DNA of 64,000 bases from Actinomortierella ambigua (Eukaryota; Mortierellomycota; Mortierellomycetes; Mortierellales; Mortierellaceae): the NCBI GenBank assembly GCA_016098155.1, contig JAAAJB010000062.1, forward strand, positions 25,880 to 89,879, read 5' to 3'. Both the position numbers and the translations under genes were made by a program. Shown here in pieces: positions 1 to 11,297 of this stretch (position 1 is the first letter of the stretch; every line of letters begins with the position of its first letter). The notes under the pieces were generated by a model. The model saw only the letters and a program-made list of their open reading frames with translations, did not search any database and was not told the origin of the DNA.

Positions 1-1410
1 TTCTTTACTAGATGAGTTGCACAAGACGTTGACAGAGGTCATGAATTACACTAATGTTGTCAAGTCAAGAGTGGAAACAGAGTCTAACCTTAGTCTCGTG
101 TTGTCGGAGAACACCAATCGCGCATGCCGATCAGGAGCAGGTTCATGTTGTGCAGAGTCAACAGAGTCAACAGAAGTCAACAACAGCACCTGTAACATCG
201 GCGGTCAATCATGTAGTTCTGGAGGATCTTGCGGATCAAATTCACAAGCAGAGACTGCCACGCAGGGCCATGCTAACGGCTGCGCGGGCGATTTACCATT
301 GACGACACAAGGACAGAAAGAACATAGACGCCGCTTTGGCCGTGTGTACGATTTGCCTGAGGGCGCCAACATTGAAGATTATTCGCTCTTCTATGTCGGT
401 GACGAAAGTCCAACGCTATCCAACATCATCATCACTCACAGCAAGTGCCAGACATATTCGTACAACCCGGTCACAAAGTGTGGCCGTCTCGAGTCTGCAC
501 AAGTGAACCGTGCTCTCATGCGTCGCTATTTCCTAGTCCAGAAAGCCAAGGATGCAGATATCATTGGAATTGCCGTTGGTACACTTGGTGTCTGTAAGTT
601 TGATTCATCTATCATTAACAGCCGTTAATCTGGCTTCCCGCTTCCACAGAAGAACAGAGCTAACGGTTACCTTTTTTTTTTTTTTTTTTTTTTTTTTTGC
701 CTCGCATTTCCTCTTTAGCCTCTTATACGACCATGATTAAGCACTTGAAGGCATTGATTGAATCGAAAGGGAAGAAGGCATACACGTTCGTGATGGGCAA
801 GCTGAACGTGCCAAAGATGGCCAACTTTATGGAGATTGACTGTTTTGTCTACGTCGCGTGCGCCGAGAACAGTTTGATCGACAGCAAAGAGTTTTATCGT
901 CCCATTGTCACACCATACGAGCTGGAGCTGGCATTGAGCAAGTCGCGCGAATGGACAGGAGATTATATCACAGACTTTCAACAATTGCTGCCAGACGAGG
1001 GCATGGTTGGCGTTGACAAGGTCAAGATCTCACAACACCAACTGGAGGCTGCCTCGGATGTCGAGGATGACGAGGGCAACAGCGACGATGAGGATGATCG
1101 CCCACACTTTTCGCTTGTGACAGGACAGTTTAAGCAGAGCCGACGATACGCAACCAACAAGGAGGATACGAAGGAATTGTCAGAGTTGCTCGAGACTACC
1201 AAAGATTTGACGCTGCGCAACAAAGACACGAGCGTGGCGAGGCTCATGTCGAGCGCTGCAGGCGAGTTTTTGGCCAAGCGCGAGTTTACAGGCCTGGAGG
1301 TGAACCTTGGCGAGACCCCTGTTGAACTGGCAGTTGAAGGCCGCGCTGGTATCGCTCGAGGATACAACTCTGAGAGTGGTTATGAGACTCGTGAGATCGA
1401 GAAGTACTAG
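1..1410 (+). CDS. DPH2: Diphthamide biosynthesis protein 2, 3' part (start lies outside the window)
   Basis: This is the radical-SAM-like partner of Dph1 in the first step of diphthamide synthesis, transfer of a 3-amino-3-carboxypropyl group from SAM to a histidine of translation elongation factor 2 in the cytosol. Two exons are visible: 1-593 (open at the window edge) and 719-1410, phase 1, joined across a GTAAGT...TTTAG intron that contains a run of 27 T. The reading frame shows the DPH2 block FYVGDESPTLSN, then GTLGV continuing after splicing into SSYTTMIKHLK, then VACAENSLIDSKEFYRP with VTPYEL. The Cys in VACAENSL matches the conserved iron-sulfur ligand region of the family. The C-terminus has the expected glycine-rich GIARGY tail. 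An acidic insertion (about 1055-1100) and a Ser/Cys-rich stretch (about 100-260) are not part of the conserved core. Identification is firm; the missing 5' end prevents a length check. Confidence 0.93.
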
Positions 1411-1695
1411 CGGAGACAAAAAGTAAAGCAGTTACCCAACAATGTTACTCTTTATGTTGCATTGAAGCATTGAGGGCTTATTGGAGGGGGGAAGGGGGGA
1501 GGGGGGAAATTGGTTATGATATCTTGCTCGACTAGGGATGATCTGTCGGACCCAGTAGTGATCCTCGAGGTATCATCCCTTGGTGGCGATAAAATCTGAA
1601 CGGAAGAATGAGAATCGTAAATGTTACACTGCGACAACTTTACCTTTTCTTCCTTCCACACACCACACGCATCAGCACCTTGACACTTTGACACA

Positions 1696-3695
1696 ATGAA
1701 TCCACCACCAGGATTCAACCAGGGCAACAACGGCCATAGCAATAACCTCTTCGGCACAAGTGGCAGGAGCAGTGACATTCTTGCAGCTATGCCATTGTCT
1801 ACACTGTCGTTAGACAGCAACACTATTGCAGCCTTCCCACTCAATCCCACCGCCACCACATCAATGCCGATGCAGCAGGGCAACATCGTCGCAGTAGCAC
1901 CACCACCATTGGCAGCACCAATCCAACCACTACCTCCACCGGTGACAGCACCTCCAATGATAGTATCGCCTGCTGTAACAATACCAGCAACTATTCCCCC
2001 TCCAGGAGCCATAGCAACAGCGGAGTCCAGCGCGGCATCTATTGTAAAGAAACGCAAAAAGGCATTACGAAAGATTGATGACATGGAACCAGCACCACCG
2101 CCATCCAATCGAATGGATCGCGCCACAGCCGATGCCACCTGTCAACGACTCATGGCGGTCCTTGCTATGAATGCTGGATTTAGTGGTGGCACGGCTTCTG
2201 CTCTTTATCACCTTACCAGCATGTTTGAGCACTGTATGTATTGGGGGGGGGGTCCTCGAGTCCATTCACCCTCTACGACTCCTTGTTTCAAGAAAAGGAT
2301 GGTTAACATTCTCTGACACAACTTCGTTTGTCTGATTGTGATTGAACTCTCACTTAGATACCCAACAACTGTACTCAGTCGCGCACGCCTTTGCTGAACA
2401 TGCAGGACGGACCCAGCCTAACGTGCATGATTTACAACTGGCATTGCGGGATGTGAAAGTGGATCCTCAGGACCTGATCAAATATATCAAGAAAGCCAAA
2501 GAATCGAGTATGTGCTGGAGAACGAATCACAAAAAAAAGAGGGCTAGGAGAGAAATGGTTCGCGTAGACTCAAGGGAAAAAAAAGCAGAACGAGGCTTTG
2601 GAAGATCTTAACAGTCTTTATTTTTTCTTCTCCCTGTCCAATCTTCAATATTCCAGACATCCCAATGCTGAGAGGCGCATTGAAGGAGACGATACCAGAG
2701 CCAAAGAAATTTAAGCAGGAGGTCAAACCAGTGCTGGCTTCAGACGACGAAGAGTGTTCTGAATCGGAGGAGGAACCGGTCGAGGAAGAGGAGCAGCAAC
2801 TGCAAGAAAAATCCAAGAAGAAGGATGGAACTGGCGTTGGTCCTGTGCAGCGACGTGTTCCGATTCGCAAAGCTGTGCCTGACCACCTGCCATCGTTCCC
2901 AAGCAAACACACGTATAAGCGGACGCCTGTAAGTGATCTCTGTTGATGCACGCGGAACACTATGGACGGGAGGAGAGATGTGCGTGTTTATTTCCGTCAT
3001 ACGTTTGCCCCAATACTCACTTTTTTTTTCTTTTAATATTTTTTTTCTAGGTTTATTTCTACCGGGCAACGGATCCACAAACGATTCGTGAGATGAATGC
3101 TGAACAATCGCGTCTGGTGGAAACCAATCTGAAGCGGCTGATGGCAGCAGAGAACAAGATCTCCATGGCGCAACACAAGGATACTCTGGATACATTGGAT
3201 CCGACCACTGGAAGGGCCGCTAGCGCCATGGCGATGAGTGATGACGATGATGGACCATCCCGCTCCTCCTCCAAGGCTCAAGCACGTCTGGAGGCATTGC
3301 CTATCGTCAACTATGAGAATGCTCGGCGGCAACAACAGCAGCAGCGTCAGATGCAACAGGGGTTGGGCTCAAAAGCGGCAGCAGCAGCGGCGGCGGCAGC
3401 AGCAGCAGCATCAGCAGCAGCCGCCGCAGCAGCAGCAGCCGCCGCCGCGGCCTCAGTTTCGACGACATCTGCACAGGATCCACAAGCACAGTCATCGGTC
3501 GGCGGAGGCAGCACTACCACTACGACGGTGGGCGGTGTGACAACGGCAATAGCAGGTGGCAATAACCATGTGCGTGTATTATCAACAGCATCGGCCTCAT
3601 CAGGCACAAGCTGTGCCGTGTCGACCAAGGAGGCATGGCGTCGGGAGCGGCGTAGGATGCGCAAGCTCCAGAATGACATGGCTGCTAGTCAATAA
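1696..3695 (+). CDS. TAF8: TFIID subunit 8 (TAF8)
   Basis: TAF8 pairs with TAF10 through a histone fold within TFIID, acting in RNA polymerase II promoter recognition. Four exons keep frame: 1696-2233, 2358-2507, 2657-2928 and 3051-3695, giving 534 residues. After a Pro/Thr-rich N-terminus, the bromodomain-associated histone fold covers about residues 143-230 (ATADATCQRLM..., then YSVAHAFAEHAGRTQP). The TAF8 C-terminal signature VPDHLPSFP...HTYKRTPVYF lies near residues 303-323 and is interrupted by the third intron. The start ATG at 1696 is preceded by ACACA and is the first in frame. Oddities are an acidic patch (about 260-280) and a polyalanine tract near residues 428-455. DPH2 lies upstream on the same strand; the cyclin-like gene downstream is convergent. 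Confidence 0.92.
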
Positions 3696-4264
3696 ATCAA
3701 GTCACCTCTCTTTCTTTCGCTTGACTATGGGAAATTACACACACCCCTCCTCTTTCCCACACAGTGATGGTGTACCGAGGGAGGGAAGGGGGGTATCTCT
3801 CCACATGACTTTCACAGCCTCGATGGGATGCAGAGGCGAGTGCTGTGGGGCAGAGCACTAGAATAAGTCTCTAATGACGATCAGCCTCTCCATATGGCCT
3901 CTGTCGGTGGTTCCCCCGGGGAGGATGCGAGGGGGAGGGGGAAGAAGGACAGTGAAGCAAACGCCATTCCGTCAGAATAGTGGGGTCCGAGAAACACGCG
4001 GCGCCGTGCGTGCTCTCAATGGTCGCAAGAACCTCGAGGATAACTTTGGGCTGAATTCCGTGCCGCTAACCAATACAGCTTAATAAATCTTCAGTATTTT
4101 TCTCCACTCGATGGCGCCAAAAAAAAAAAAAAAAAAAAGAACACTCAAGATAATTCATAGCAATTGCATCGCCGCTCAACAATCATTTGGTATCCAGTGT
4201 GTTTGTATGATAGATATGCATTGGTGGTTTTGTATGTTAAAGACCGTTTTTTCTATTTTTCTTG
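3696..4264. other. Intergenic, convergent 3' ends
   Basis: This lies between the TAF8 stop and the stop of the minus-strand cyclin-like gene. It contains a run of 20 A at 4119-4138 and an AATAAA-like signal just after the TAF8 stop (AATAAATC at 3691). I see no gene; the short frame at 3874-4083 has no family resemblance. Confidence 0.6.
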
Positions 4265-7200
4265 TTACATGATCACAGCAGGGGTTGTGTTCTGATAGAA
4301 AAAGTCGCTCCGGCTCTTCTTCATCCTCAGCATGCGGAAAGGTGGAGGGTGGGCTGCACTTTGGTCTGCGGTAGGGGCAGACACCAAGCTATCCTTTGTG
4401 AGACTATCGCTGTCATCTGAAGCAGTAGGCAGACTCGACTTTGTCCCTGTCGTCTGAGGGTTCTGTGTTGTCGACGGATGCGAAAAAGCCGTGCCAGTGG
4501 CAGCAGCAGCAGCGGCGGCGGCGACGGCGGTGGCGGTGGCGGTATTCGGCGCCATATTCGTAAGAGTGCTTGTGGTATTGGCCGTGGTGATAGACGTCAT
4601 CGTGCCCGAGGTCGAGGTCGAGGACGACAGCGACGAACCGACGGTGGAGGCAATGGTATGCATGGATTGGAACAAGTCCTCTGGCGTGGCGAGCGGCATC
4701 ATGGTCGCGTACTCATCCAGGCAGCAGCCCATGTCCTTGCGGTCCTGCTCCTCCATCATCAGCTTGCACGAAAAAAGCTCCGACCGTGCCTCCAATCGAT
4801 CGGCCTCGCGTACCGTCAGAGGCTTCAGCGTCCATTTGCGGTACCCGGGACCGATCGGCACCGTTCCTCCTGCGGCGATCGCTGTGGCTGCGGTCACGAC
4901 CGCGGCCGCTGCTGTACCGGTGGCGCCCATCTTGCGGGAGAGCGATTCGCTACCCGCCATCAGTGGGATGGTGGTGGTATGGGTGGTGGTAGTGGTGTTA
5001 ATGGCCATGGGCCAAGGCGTGATCGGACTGGCGGCATGCAAGGGCGAGGCAGGGGCCGAGGACAACCGGGAGGACTCTCTGGCGAGCTGTAGGTAGAGGC
5101 GGTTGCTGTGGGTCTCACTGACATCACGCAGTTGGAAGTAGGCGGCAGCATAGACGGAGCGTTTGACGCTCATGTTGTAGTCCATGCGGGCCATCATAAA
5201 GCGCTCGAGGGCGTTAACGTCCTGGACGTACAGGCCGTCGAAAATGGAGCACACGTCGGCGTTGAAGACGGCCATGTCCTCCCAGACCTTGATGGAGAGG
5301 ATCAGGGCTCCGAGAAGTAGGCGCCGCCAGTTGATGGCGTGAAAGGACAGGTTGCCATTGACGAGAGCACGCTCGAGGTAGATGAGGGTGATGATGGCGT
5401 TCTCGGCCCCGAGATTCTGGCCACAATCAAAGATGAAGCGCATAAAGTCAAAGATATCGGCCTCGGTCATCATCACGCGGTCTGTGTGGATGTAGGAGGT
5501 CGAGTTGATGATCTGCTCGGTTCGGCAGTCGTTCAGCTTGTGCGATTGAAGAACCTTTCTGTAGAGCACGGATGCCACACTGTGTCAAAAGAAAAAAAAA
5601 GGGACAAAGTGTGAGAATAAAAGATATGTGTGAGTATGCAGCTCGCGGTGAAAGGGACATGAGCATTTTAAATAGCGATCTGTGTCTGCTTACGCTCGGA
5701 GTGTCTCGTCAACGTCGTTCTTAGTCATGGTGCTGTCAATGTAGAGACTCGAGGTTGAGTTACACTTGGTGAGCGTTGATCGAAAAGACCGAGGCTTCGA
5801 GTCGTAGGCAGTCAAGGGTCCCTGATCAAGCGCTGTCCCTGAATCGGTTGCGTTGCGCTGCTGGCTGTGGTTGAGTGTCTGCAGTGTGAGTGAAGGCCGC
5901 ACAGCTGCTGGAGCAGCAATTGTTGTATCGTCTGTGTTTGTGCTTGTCGGGGCACGTGGGGCTTGTCGCCCTTCGTTGTGGCTGCCATGGCTTGAGGGAG
6001 GTTGAGCCGTCTCTGGCAGATGGATATCAGAATTGATAAGTGTTGAGGCATCCGAGGTGGAGCCCGTGTAGGAAAGGACGGAATCCGGAGTGGCGACGCG
6101 CAATTGTTGACCCGCCCCGCGTTGTGGCAGCTCCGTTGTTGATGTTGCAGTTACTTCTGTTGTTGACACGGCATGCATGGCTAAACTCGTATCTTCTGGC
6201 GCAACATTGGGGAGCAGGGGTTCCTGAGAGTCATCGGTGTTGTAGTCAGGATCGTGCTCGGAGCCGAGAGCGAACTCTGATTGGGGTGGATAAATCATCA
6301 TCGAGGCTGCTGCTTCACGGAAATAATCGTTAGTGGAGGCATTACTTCCAATGGACGAAGTCGAGGATTGCTTGTGATGGATGTTGCGATGGCGGGTGGC
6401 TGCCGCTCTACCTGGAGCGCCTCGCCTCGATGTCGCACCTTTGCTGACTGGCGGTGAACGCTCGTCATTTTCATCGTCTCCATCGTCTGCTCGATCGTGT
6501 GATGCATTCGGCTGAAGAACAGATAGCAGAGGCGGCGTTGAGGTTGGGGGAAATGTAGAACTTCCCCAATCCTGATCCACTAAGGCTGCCATTAGGCTCG
6601 GCATCGTGTTGGTGGGGGAAATAGGACTTGTCACCTGAGAGTACCCTACCCCATCTTCATCATCAGCATCGTTTGCTGAAGGGTAGCTATGATTCAGGCG
6701 TGCTCCATCTAGTCTCAAAATCAACGACGACGAAGATGATGACAAAGAAGACGCTGAAGCATGGCGGAGAAGCTCCCGATCGCGCGATGTTGATAGTGTT
6801 ATTGGCCGATGCGGATGCTGCATTTGCTGCATTTGCTGTAGACGTGGGGATGTTAGCAAGGAGGACTGATCCAGACTAGTTCCACTGCTCTTTGGACTTT
6901 CCAGTGAAAAATCGCTTTCAGAGGCCGAAACGAACATTGTTTGGGCGGTAGCTGATCGCGTTATTGGTACAGGATAGTCCATCGGATCCAGAAAGACGTC
7001 TTGGCTGGTAGGGGATGACCCAGCAGAGATAATCTGTCGATTGTGGTGGGGTGTATTGTTGTTGCTGTTGCTGTTGTCGCCGTTGTTGTTTTCGTTGATG
7101 CTGTTATTGCTGCCATGCTCGTTGGCGGTGGCAGTAGTGTTGCGAAGGAGTGTCATCGATGCCTCCCGTGCTACTTTACCAAGCTGCAGCGTTTGACCAT

Positions 7201-8059
7201 CTTGCATCAAAAGGCTAGAGGCAGCGTTAACCACTGCACCTCCAGGCAAAAAATTGCGCCAGTCATCGACCAAAGGCGCATACTGCTGAAAGAAAGCAGA
7301 ATGCTTGGACTGTGACTTGAGCAAGTGTCGGACCAATCTCAGTTGCTCTCTAGCCTTGAGTTTTTCGTCCCTGCTGACTTTTTTCCTGCTGCTGTGAGAG
7401 ATGCCATTCTTGTTGCTTAATCGGGGAATGGCGTTGGACGGAATGGGATCTTGACAGAGCCCAGTTGCTGCCGCTGCATCTTGTGCCGAAGGGATGGTAC
7501 TAGCTGATACTGAAGATTGCAGCGATGAGTAGGATGACGACTTTTTCTGTGGGTGTAAAGAGCTATCTGATTCGAGCTTGGACTCGTGTTGCTGTGCTGT
7601 CGTTCGATGCTGAGAGAGGTACTGGCGGAAGCTGGAATGACCCTTCGGGAGGGATGCTGGAGGTCGCAACTCGCCGTGTCGCTCTCCCCGTCTCGCAGAC
7701 GCGTTGCTCTGTAGCTGAGTTACTTTGGTCCCTGACGACATGTTCTCGCACTGCTCTGACTGCATTACTTGCGGACGACGACTCAGGAACGCCAAAACTA
7801 GATAACCACATGGAGGAGAGTTAGTAATGGCCTTGTCCCTGAACAAAATCCTCTCATGGGATACCCGCTCTAGGAAAAAAAAAGGGGGGGGGACAGAGGA
7901 AGGGGGAACAGAGAGAGTACCTTTGGCAGTTGCTTTGAGTATGGCACCAGGCGTGCCTTTATTCGGGCCATCCTTTGGGTGCGTTGAATGCGCTACAATT
8001 GAAGCATCGGTGAGCTGGTGTGCTTGAAGCTGAGGTGGAGAACCAGGGGCACGAAGCAT
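4265..8059 (-). CDS. Cyclin-Y-like protein with very long disordered N-terminus
   Basis: This is a cyclin-box protein of the cyclin Y / PCL type, expected to bind and activate a PCTAIRE/Pho85-like kinase. The 3' exon (5579-4265) encodes the cyclin fold: NWRRLLLGALILSIKVWED, then DVNALERFMMARMDYN and SVYAAAYFQLRDV, all typical of CCNY. Upstream of a 114-bp intron (5693-5580) the exon ends in the CCNY-type lead-in CNSTSSLYIDSTMT...ETLRA, and phase is preserved across the junction. The start is placed at the ATG at 8059; the frame stays open upstream but without another ATG. A further intron begins at 7920 (GTACTC); two acceptors keep frame, 7870 and 7798, the second with a CTAAC branch point. 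Length is therefore about 1190-1210 residues against roughly 340 for animal cyclin Y. The extension is Ser/Thr/Asn/Gln-rich, and so is the C-terminal tail. Confidence 0.82.
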
Positions 8060-9533
8060 TTCTTTGTGTATGAGATGATTTGGGAGGAAAAAGTCAAAAT
8101 GGAAGACGGGTGGACTGAGCAACCAGTAGAGAGATATTCGACGATGATTGGATGCTTGGGAAAAGGAGGTGAAGGCAACAGCTAGATAAAGAGAAAAGGT
8201 CGACAAAAGGTGCAGCTATGATAGAATAAAGGGCAAGGGGGTGGTAGCTGTGAACGAGTTGAACTAGAAATTCGAATATGGAGAGTATAAAAGGGATGTG
8301 CAGCTCAACGGAAATGGATTGGGTGACAATATAGTGACAAGGGACAGAGGCGCGGAGGAATGGCTACAGCAGTCGGAGGAGCCACACAGTGATCTGTCTG
8401 TGCGTGGAGGGTGGTGGAGACGAGCTAGGAAGGATGGGGAGAGGTGCAAATGGAAATGGGAGATGTGAAGTGAAAAAGAGAGGAAAGAAATAAAAAAAAA
8501 AAGGTCGATGCGGAACGGAAATGAAGAGGAGATAAAGGCTCTTTTGTTTTCAGCTGAGCGTTCCAGTACCTTAACGATAATCAGTGGACGGCCCTTTCAA
8601 GTTTTGTTGATCAACCTGACTCTTCGTTGCCAAGAATAGCATGGGCATGGCATAGCGAAGCATCGCTGGAGAAAATGATATCGACACTCCATCTGTTGTT
8701 TGTTGTTTTTGTTGTTTTGTTGCCTAATGCCCAAAGCAAGGGTAGGATGGGATTGTCTCTTTTGCACTCTCAAACTATTGTCTACATGGTCGCGGGATTG
8801 AGCTGGCACCGTCTAGAATCGCCGAACCTGGCTGACCTGGATGGATGGCCCCCGCATATTTTACTGCGATCCAGCATCCACCATCTTTCTTTTCCCAACA
8901 ATACAAGGGCTGCAGGGTTGCTGGGTTTTCCAGTGTCACTATTCCCTCTTGCAAATTGCAGTCATCTTGCATGGGGTGCCCAGAAACGATCGACTTTTTA
9001 TTGATCAGCAAATTGTAGGCATACTATCACAACCAACAGTAACAGAGATGATGCAACAATGTGAAAAATAAATAATAATAATAAGTCTCCAGATCGGGCT
9101 ATCCATGACAGGAGGTGTGGTCGTAGACGATCCCCACTCTCCCACATTCTCACTCACTTTATTAATCCCTCTCCTTTTCTCTCTCTCTCTCTCCTTCTTG
9201 CCAGGCTTCCAGTGTATCCCAACATCCCCTTCCTGTACACATGATGTCTTGGTTTCGTCCAGCCCCAAGCACAGTGCACTTTAGCATTTATTTTGAGGAG
9301 AAAAAAAATGCCTGGTTGGTGGCAACAGCCAGAACAGGAGAGAAACAAGCCACATTTCAGGGGAGGGGGGAAGGGGTGCAGCACCCAATGGGGTTGGTCT
9401 CTCGGCACATCTCATGTGGAAGACTTGGCCTGCAACCGGAATCAGGAGAGTCGTCCATCGCCGACAGACATTACAAGGGGCTTCAGTCTCATTTCAGGCA
9501 CGCATTCACCAAATCATCCGGTCAAAGAGAACA
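8060..9533. other. Divergent promoter region
   Basis: This 1.5-kb interval separates the cyclin-Y-like start (minus) and the EXD2-like start (plus). It is rich in short purine and pyrimidine runs, with a (CT)n tract at about 9179-9194. The open frame at 8627-9004 has a hydrophobic start but no homology or coding texture that I recognise. I see no RNA gene. Confidence 0.5.
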
Positions 9534-10973
9534 ATGTCTCAAACTAGCGATGAGGGGCTCTCAGCGCCTGACTTTGTGCCCTTTCCAGTTTCGTCCGACG
9601 ACGAGGCCGAAAGTGATGTCGAGATCACCTTGGCGGGCGAAGGCGTGGTTGGTGGACGAGGCAGTGGTGGTGGTGGTCGAGAGAAGCGCAAGATCCCCAA
9701 GCACATGTGCAAGAGCAAGCCACAGATCTACGACAACATATCGGTCTACGCTCCTCCCGATATGGCGCTCATCTTCAAGTGCTCTCAGAAGAAGGCCGAC
9801 TGGTACCTCTCCCGGTCGCTCGCGCGCCAACTCTCGCCCACATCGATCCAACTGACGTTTGTCCCTGCCGGCCGTGGACGAGAGGGCGATGCCTACTATC
9901 TCGAAGAGCGTGAGAACAAGTGTGTCGTTTGTGGCCGAGCCACCAAGGATGCGGGCGCGTCCATGCTGCATGTCGTCCCTGAGCAGTATCGGAAATGGTT
10001 CCCCATTCGCCTAAAGTCGCATTCGAGTCATGATATCCTCGTCGCCTGCCCCGAGTGCAATGCCGACTGGGATCACGGCGCGACGCGACTGCGGAAACAA
10101 ATCGTCCAGATTTACCAGGTGCCCCTCGAAGGCGTCGGCTGGATTCGTGACACAGAGGCAGGCGCTGTCAGGAGTGCAGCCGGGGCCGTGGCTTCGGAGT
10201 GGAGGCGACAATGGGAATCACAACACCTGACTTTGTCCTCGCGTGACCGTGAGGAGCAGACAGCTGGCGTCAAGGAGGATGAGGAGAAGCAGTCGGGCGT
10301 GGAAGACAGTGGGTGTAGCCAAAAGATGAAAGCCAAAAAGAAGAACGGGAAGGTCAAAGGCTCCAATATTCTGCCACCAGAGCGTCTCGATTCCTTAGAG
10401 AACACGGTGCTTCAGTGGTGGAGAAAGCATCACGTCACTGAAGCAGCGGCGGAGGCGGATGCAGAAGCAGAGGTGTTGACCAGGAAGAGAGATTCAACCT
10501 CCGTGCTTGACAGTGGAGATGACACAGAGGCACCCCGGAAACGATCTAAAGGGTCCAGCGGCTCGACATCCACTGGTGGGGCGACAACTCCAATTGCACC
10601 ACAGGCCAAGTCTAAGAAGAGAGAAGATACTTCATTGGAGGAGGTATCTCCTCCACCGCCAGGGCACACCACTGAGCTGACGTCAGCCGTTGTGCAGCAT
10701 GCTATGAACCTGCAGCCTAGGTACAAAGCACAGGACTACAAAGAGCATGGGCAACTAGTCATGGCCAGAGTCATGGCATCATCGCCAGAATTTCTCAAGG
10801 ACAAAGACGAGACACAAGAGACGCTCGATAGATGGAGAGAAGCAGTGCCGATCCAACCAAAGCAAGGTTGGCGTGATGTGGCTGATTTTATTCGGGCATG
10901 GAGACAGCACTTTCTTGCCGTCTGTAAACCCAAACATCTAAGCGCCGAGTGGACAGTTGATAATCCTATTTGA
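9534..10973 (+). CDS. Stand-alone EXD2-type C-terminal (HNH-like) domain protein
   Basis: A single-exon 479-residue protein whose first half matches the C-terminal part of animal EXD2 (3'-5' exonuclease domain protein 2) but has no exonuclease domain. The match runs from FKCSQKKADWYLSR through FVPAGRGREGDAYYLEER and ENKCVVCGRATKD to HVVPEQYRKWFPI, then SHSSHDILVACPEC. This gives a zinc-binding/HNH-like layout: C130-x2-C133, H146 before VVP, SHSSHD, C172-x2-C175. The C-terminal half is low complexity with basic, nuclear-localisation-like stretches. ATG 9534 (ACAATG context) is preferred; an in-frame ATG at 9414 would add 40 unconserved residues. Whether it is a nuclease is inference, since the usual last His of the CxxCH motif is replaced by Asn (CPECN). 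Confidence 0.78.
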   Translation: MSQTSDEGLSAPDFVPFPVSSDDEAESDVEITLAGEGVVGGRGSGGGGREKRKIPKHMCKSKPQIYDNISVYAPPDMALIFKCSQKKADWYLSRSLARQLSPTSIQLTFVPAGRGREGDAYYLEERENKCVVCGRATKDAGASMLHVVPEQYRKWFPIRLKSHSSHDILVACPECNADWDHGATRLRKQIVQIYQVPLEGVGWIRDTEAGAVRSAAGAVASEWRRQWESQHLTLSSRDREEQTAGVKEDEEKQSGVEDSGCSQKMKAKKKNGKVKGSNILPPERLDSLENTVLQWWRKHHVTEAAAEADAEAEVLTRKRDSTSVLDSGDDTEAPRKRSKGSSGSTSTGGATTPIAPQAKSKKREDTSLEEVSPPPPGHTTELTSAVVQHAMNLQPRYKAQDYKEHGQLVMARVMASSPEFLKDKDETQETLDRWREAVPIQPKQGWRDVADFIRAWRQHFLAVCKPKHLSAEWTVDNPI

Positions 10974-11015
10974 AAAAAGGAGCAAGTACTTTTTGCTTGA
11001 ACATGAGTTGAATTG

Positions 11016-11018
<3 letters not shown>

Positions 11019-11072
<54 letters not shown>
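11019..11072. repeat. Perfect (TC)14-(GA)13 palindrome
   Basis: A TC dinucleotide run (11019-11046) is followed directly by a GA run (11047-11072), forming a palindrome centred at 11046/11047. It starts about 45 bp after the EXD2-like stop codon, so it probably lies in the 3' UTR and could form a long hairpin. Confidence 0.9.
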
Positions 11073-11077
<5 letters not shown>

Positions 11078-11297
11078 GGGCAAAAGGAAGGGCTTAACTC
11101 ATCAATATAACCCTTGAAGGAAGGAAGGAAAGCCTAGGAGGATGGACGTAATGGCTTGCCACCAACAAAAATAAATCGGTCGGTTGCCACCAATCTTGGT
11201 CTGGCACGCTGTGCCTTAACAGCCGTGCTCTACTACGCATACAGCCAGCAAACTCGCTAATGACGCCAATGAAATAAAATAGAAAGATTGACACCAA

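Noticed and set aside
4478..5096. Two plus-strand frames of about 200 codons antisense to the cyclin-like gene
   Set aside because: They mirror low-complexity GC-rich coding DNA on the minus strand and have no family similarity.
8627..9004. 125-codon frame with hydrophobic start, resembling a secreted protein
   Set aside because: It lies in a promoter interval, overlaps similarly open frames in other frames, and has no family resemblance or cysteine pattern after the hydrophobic stretch.
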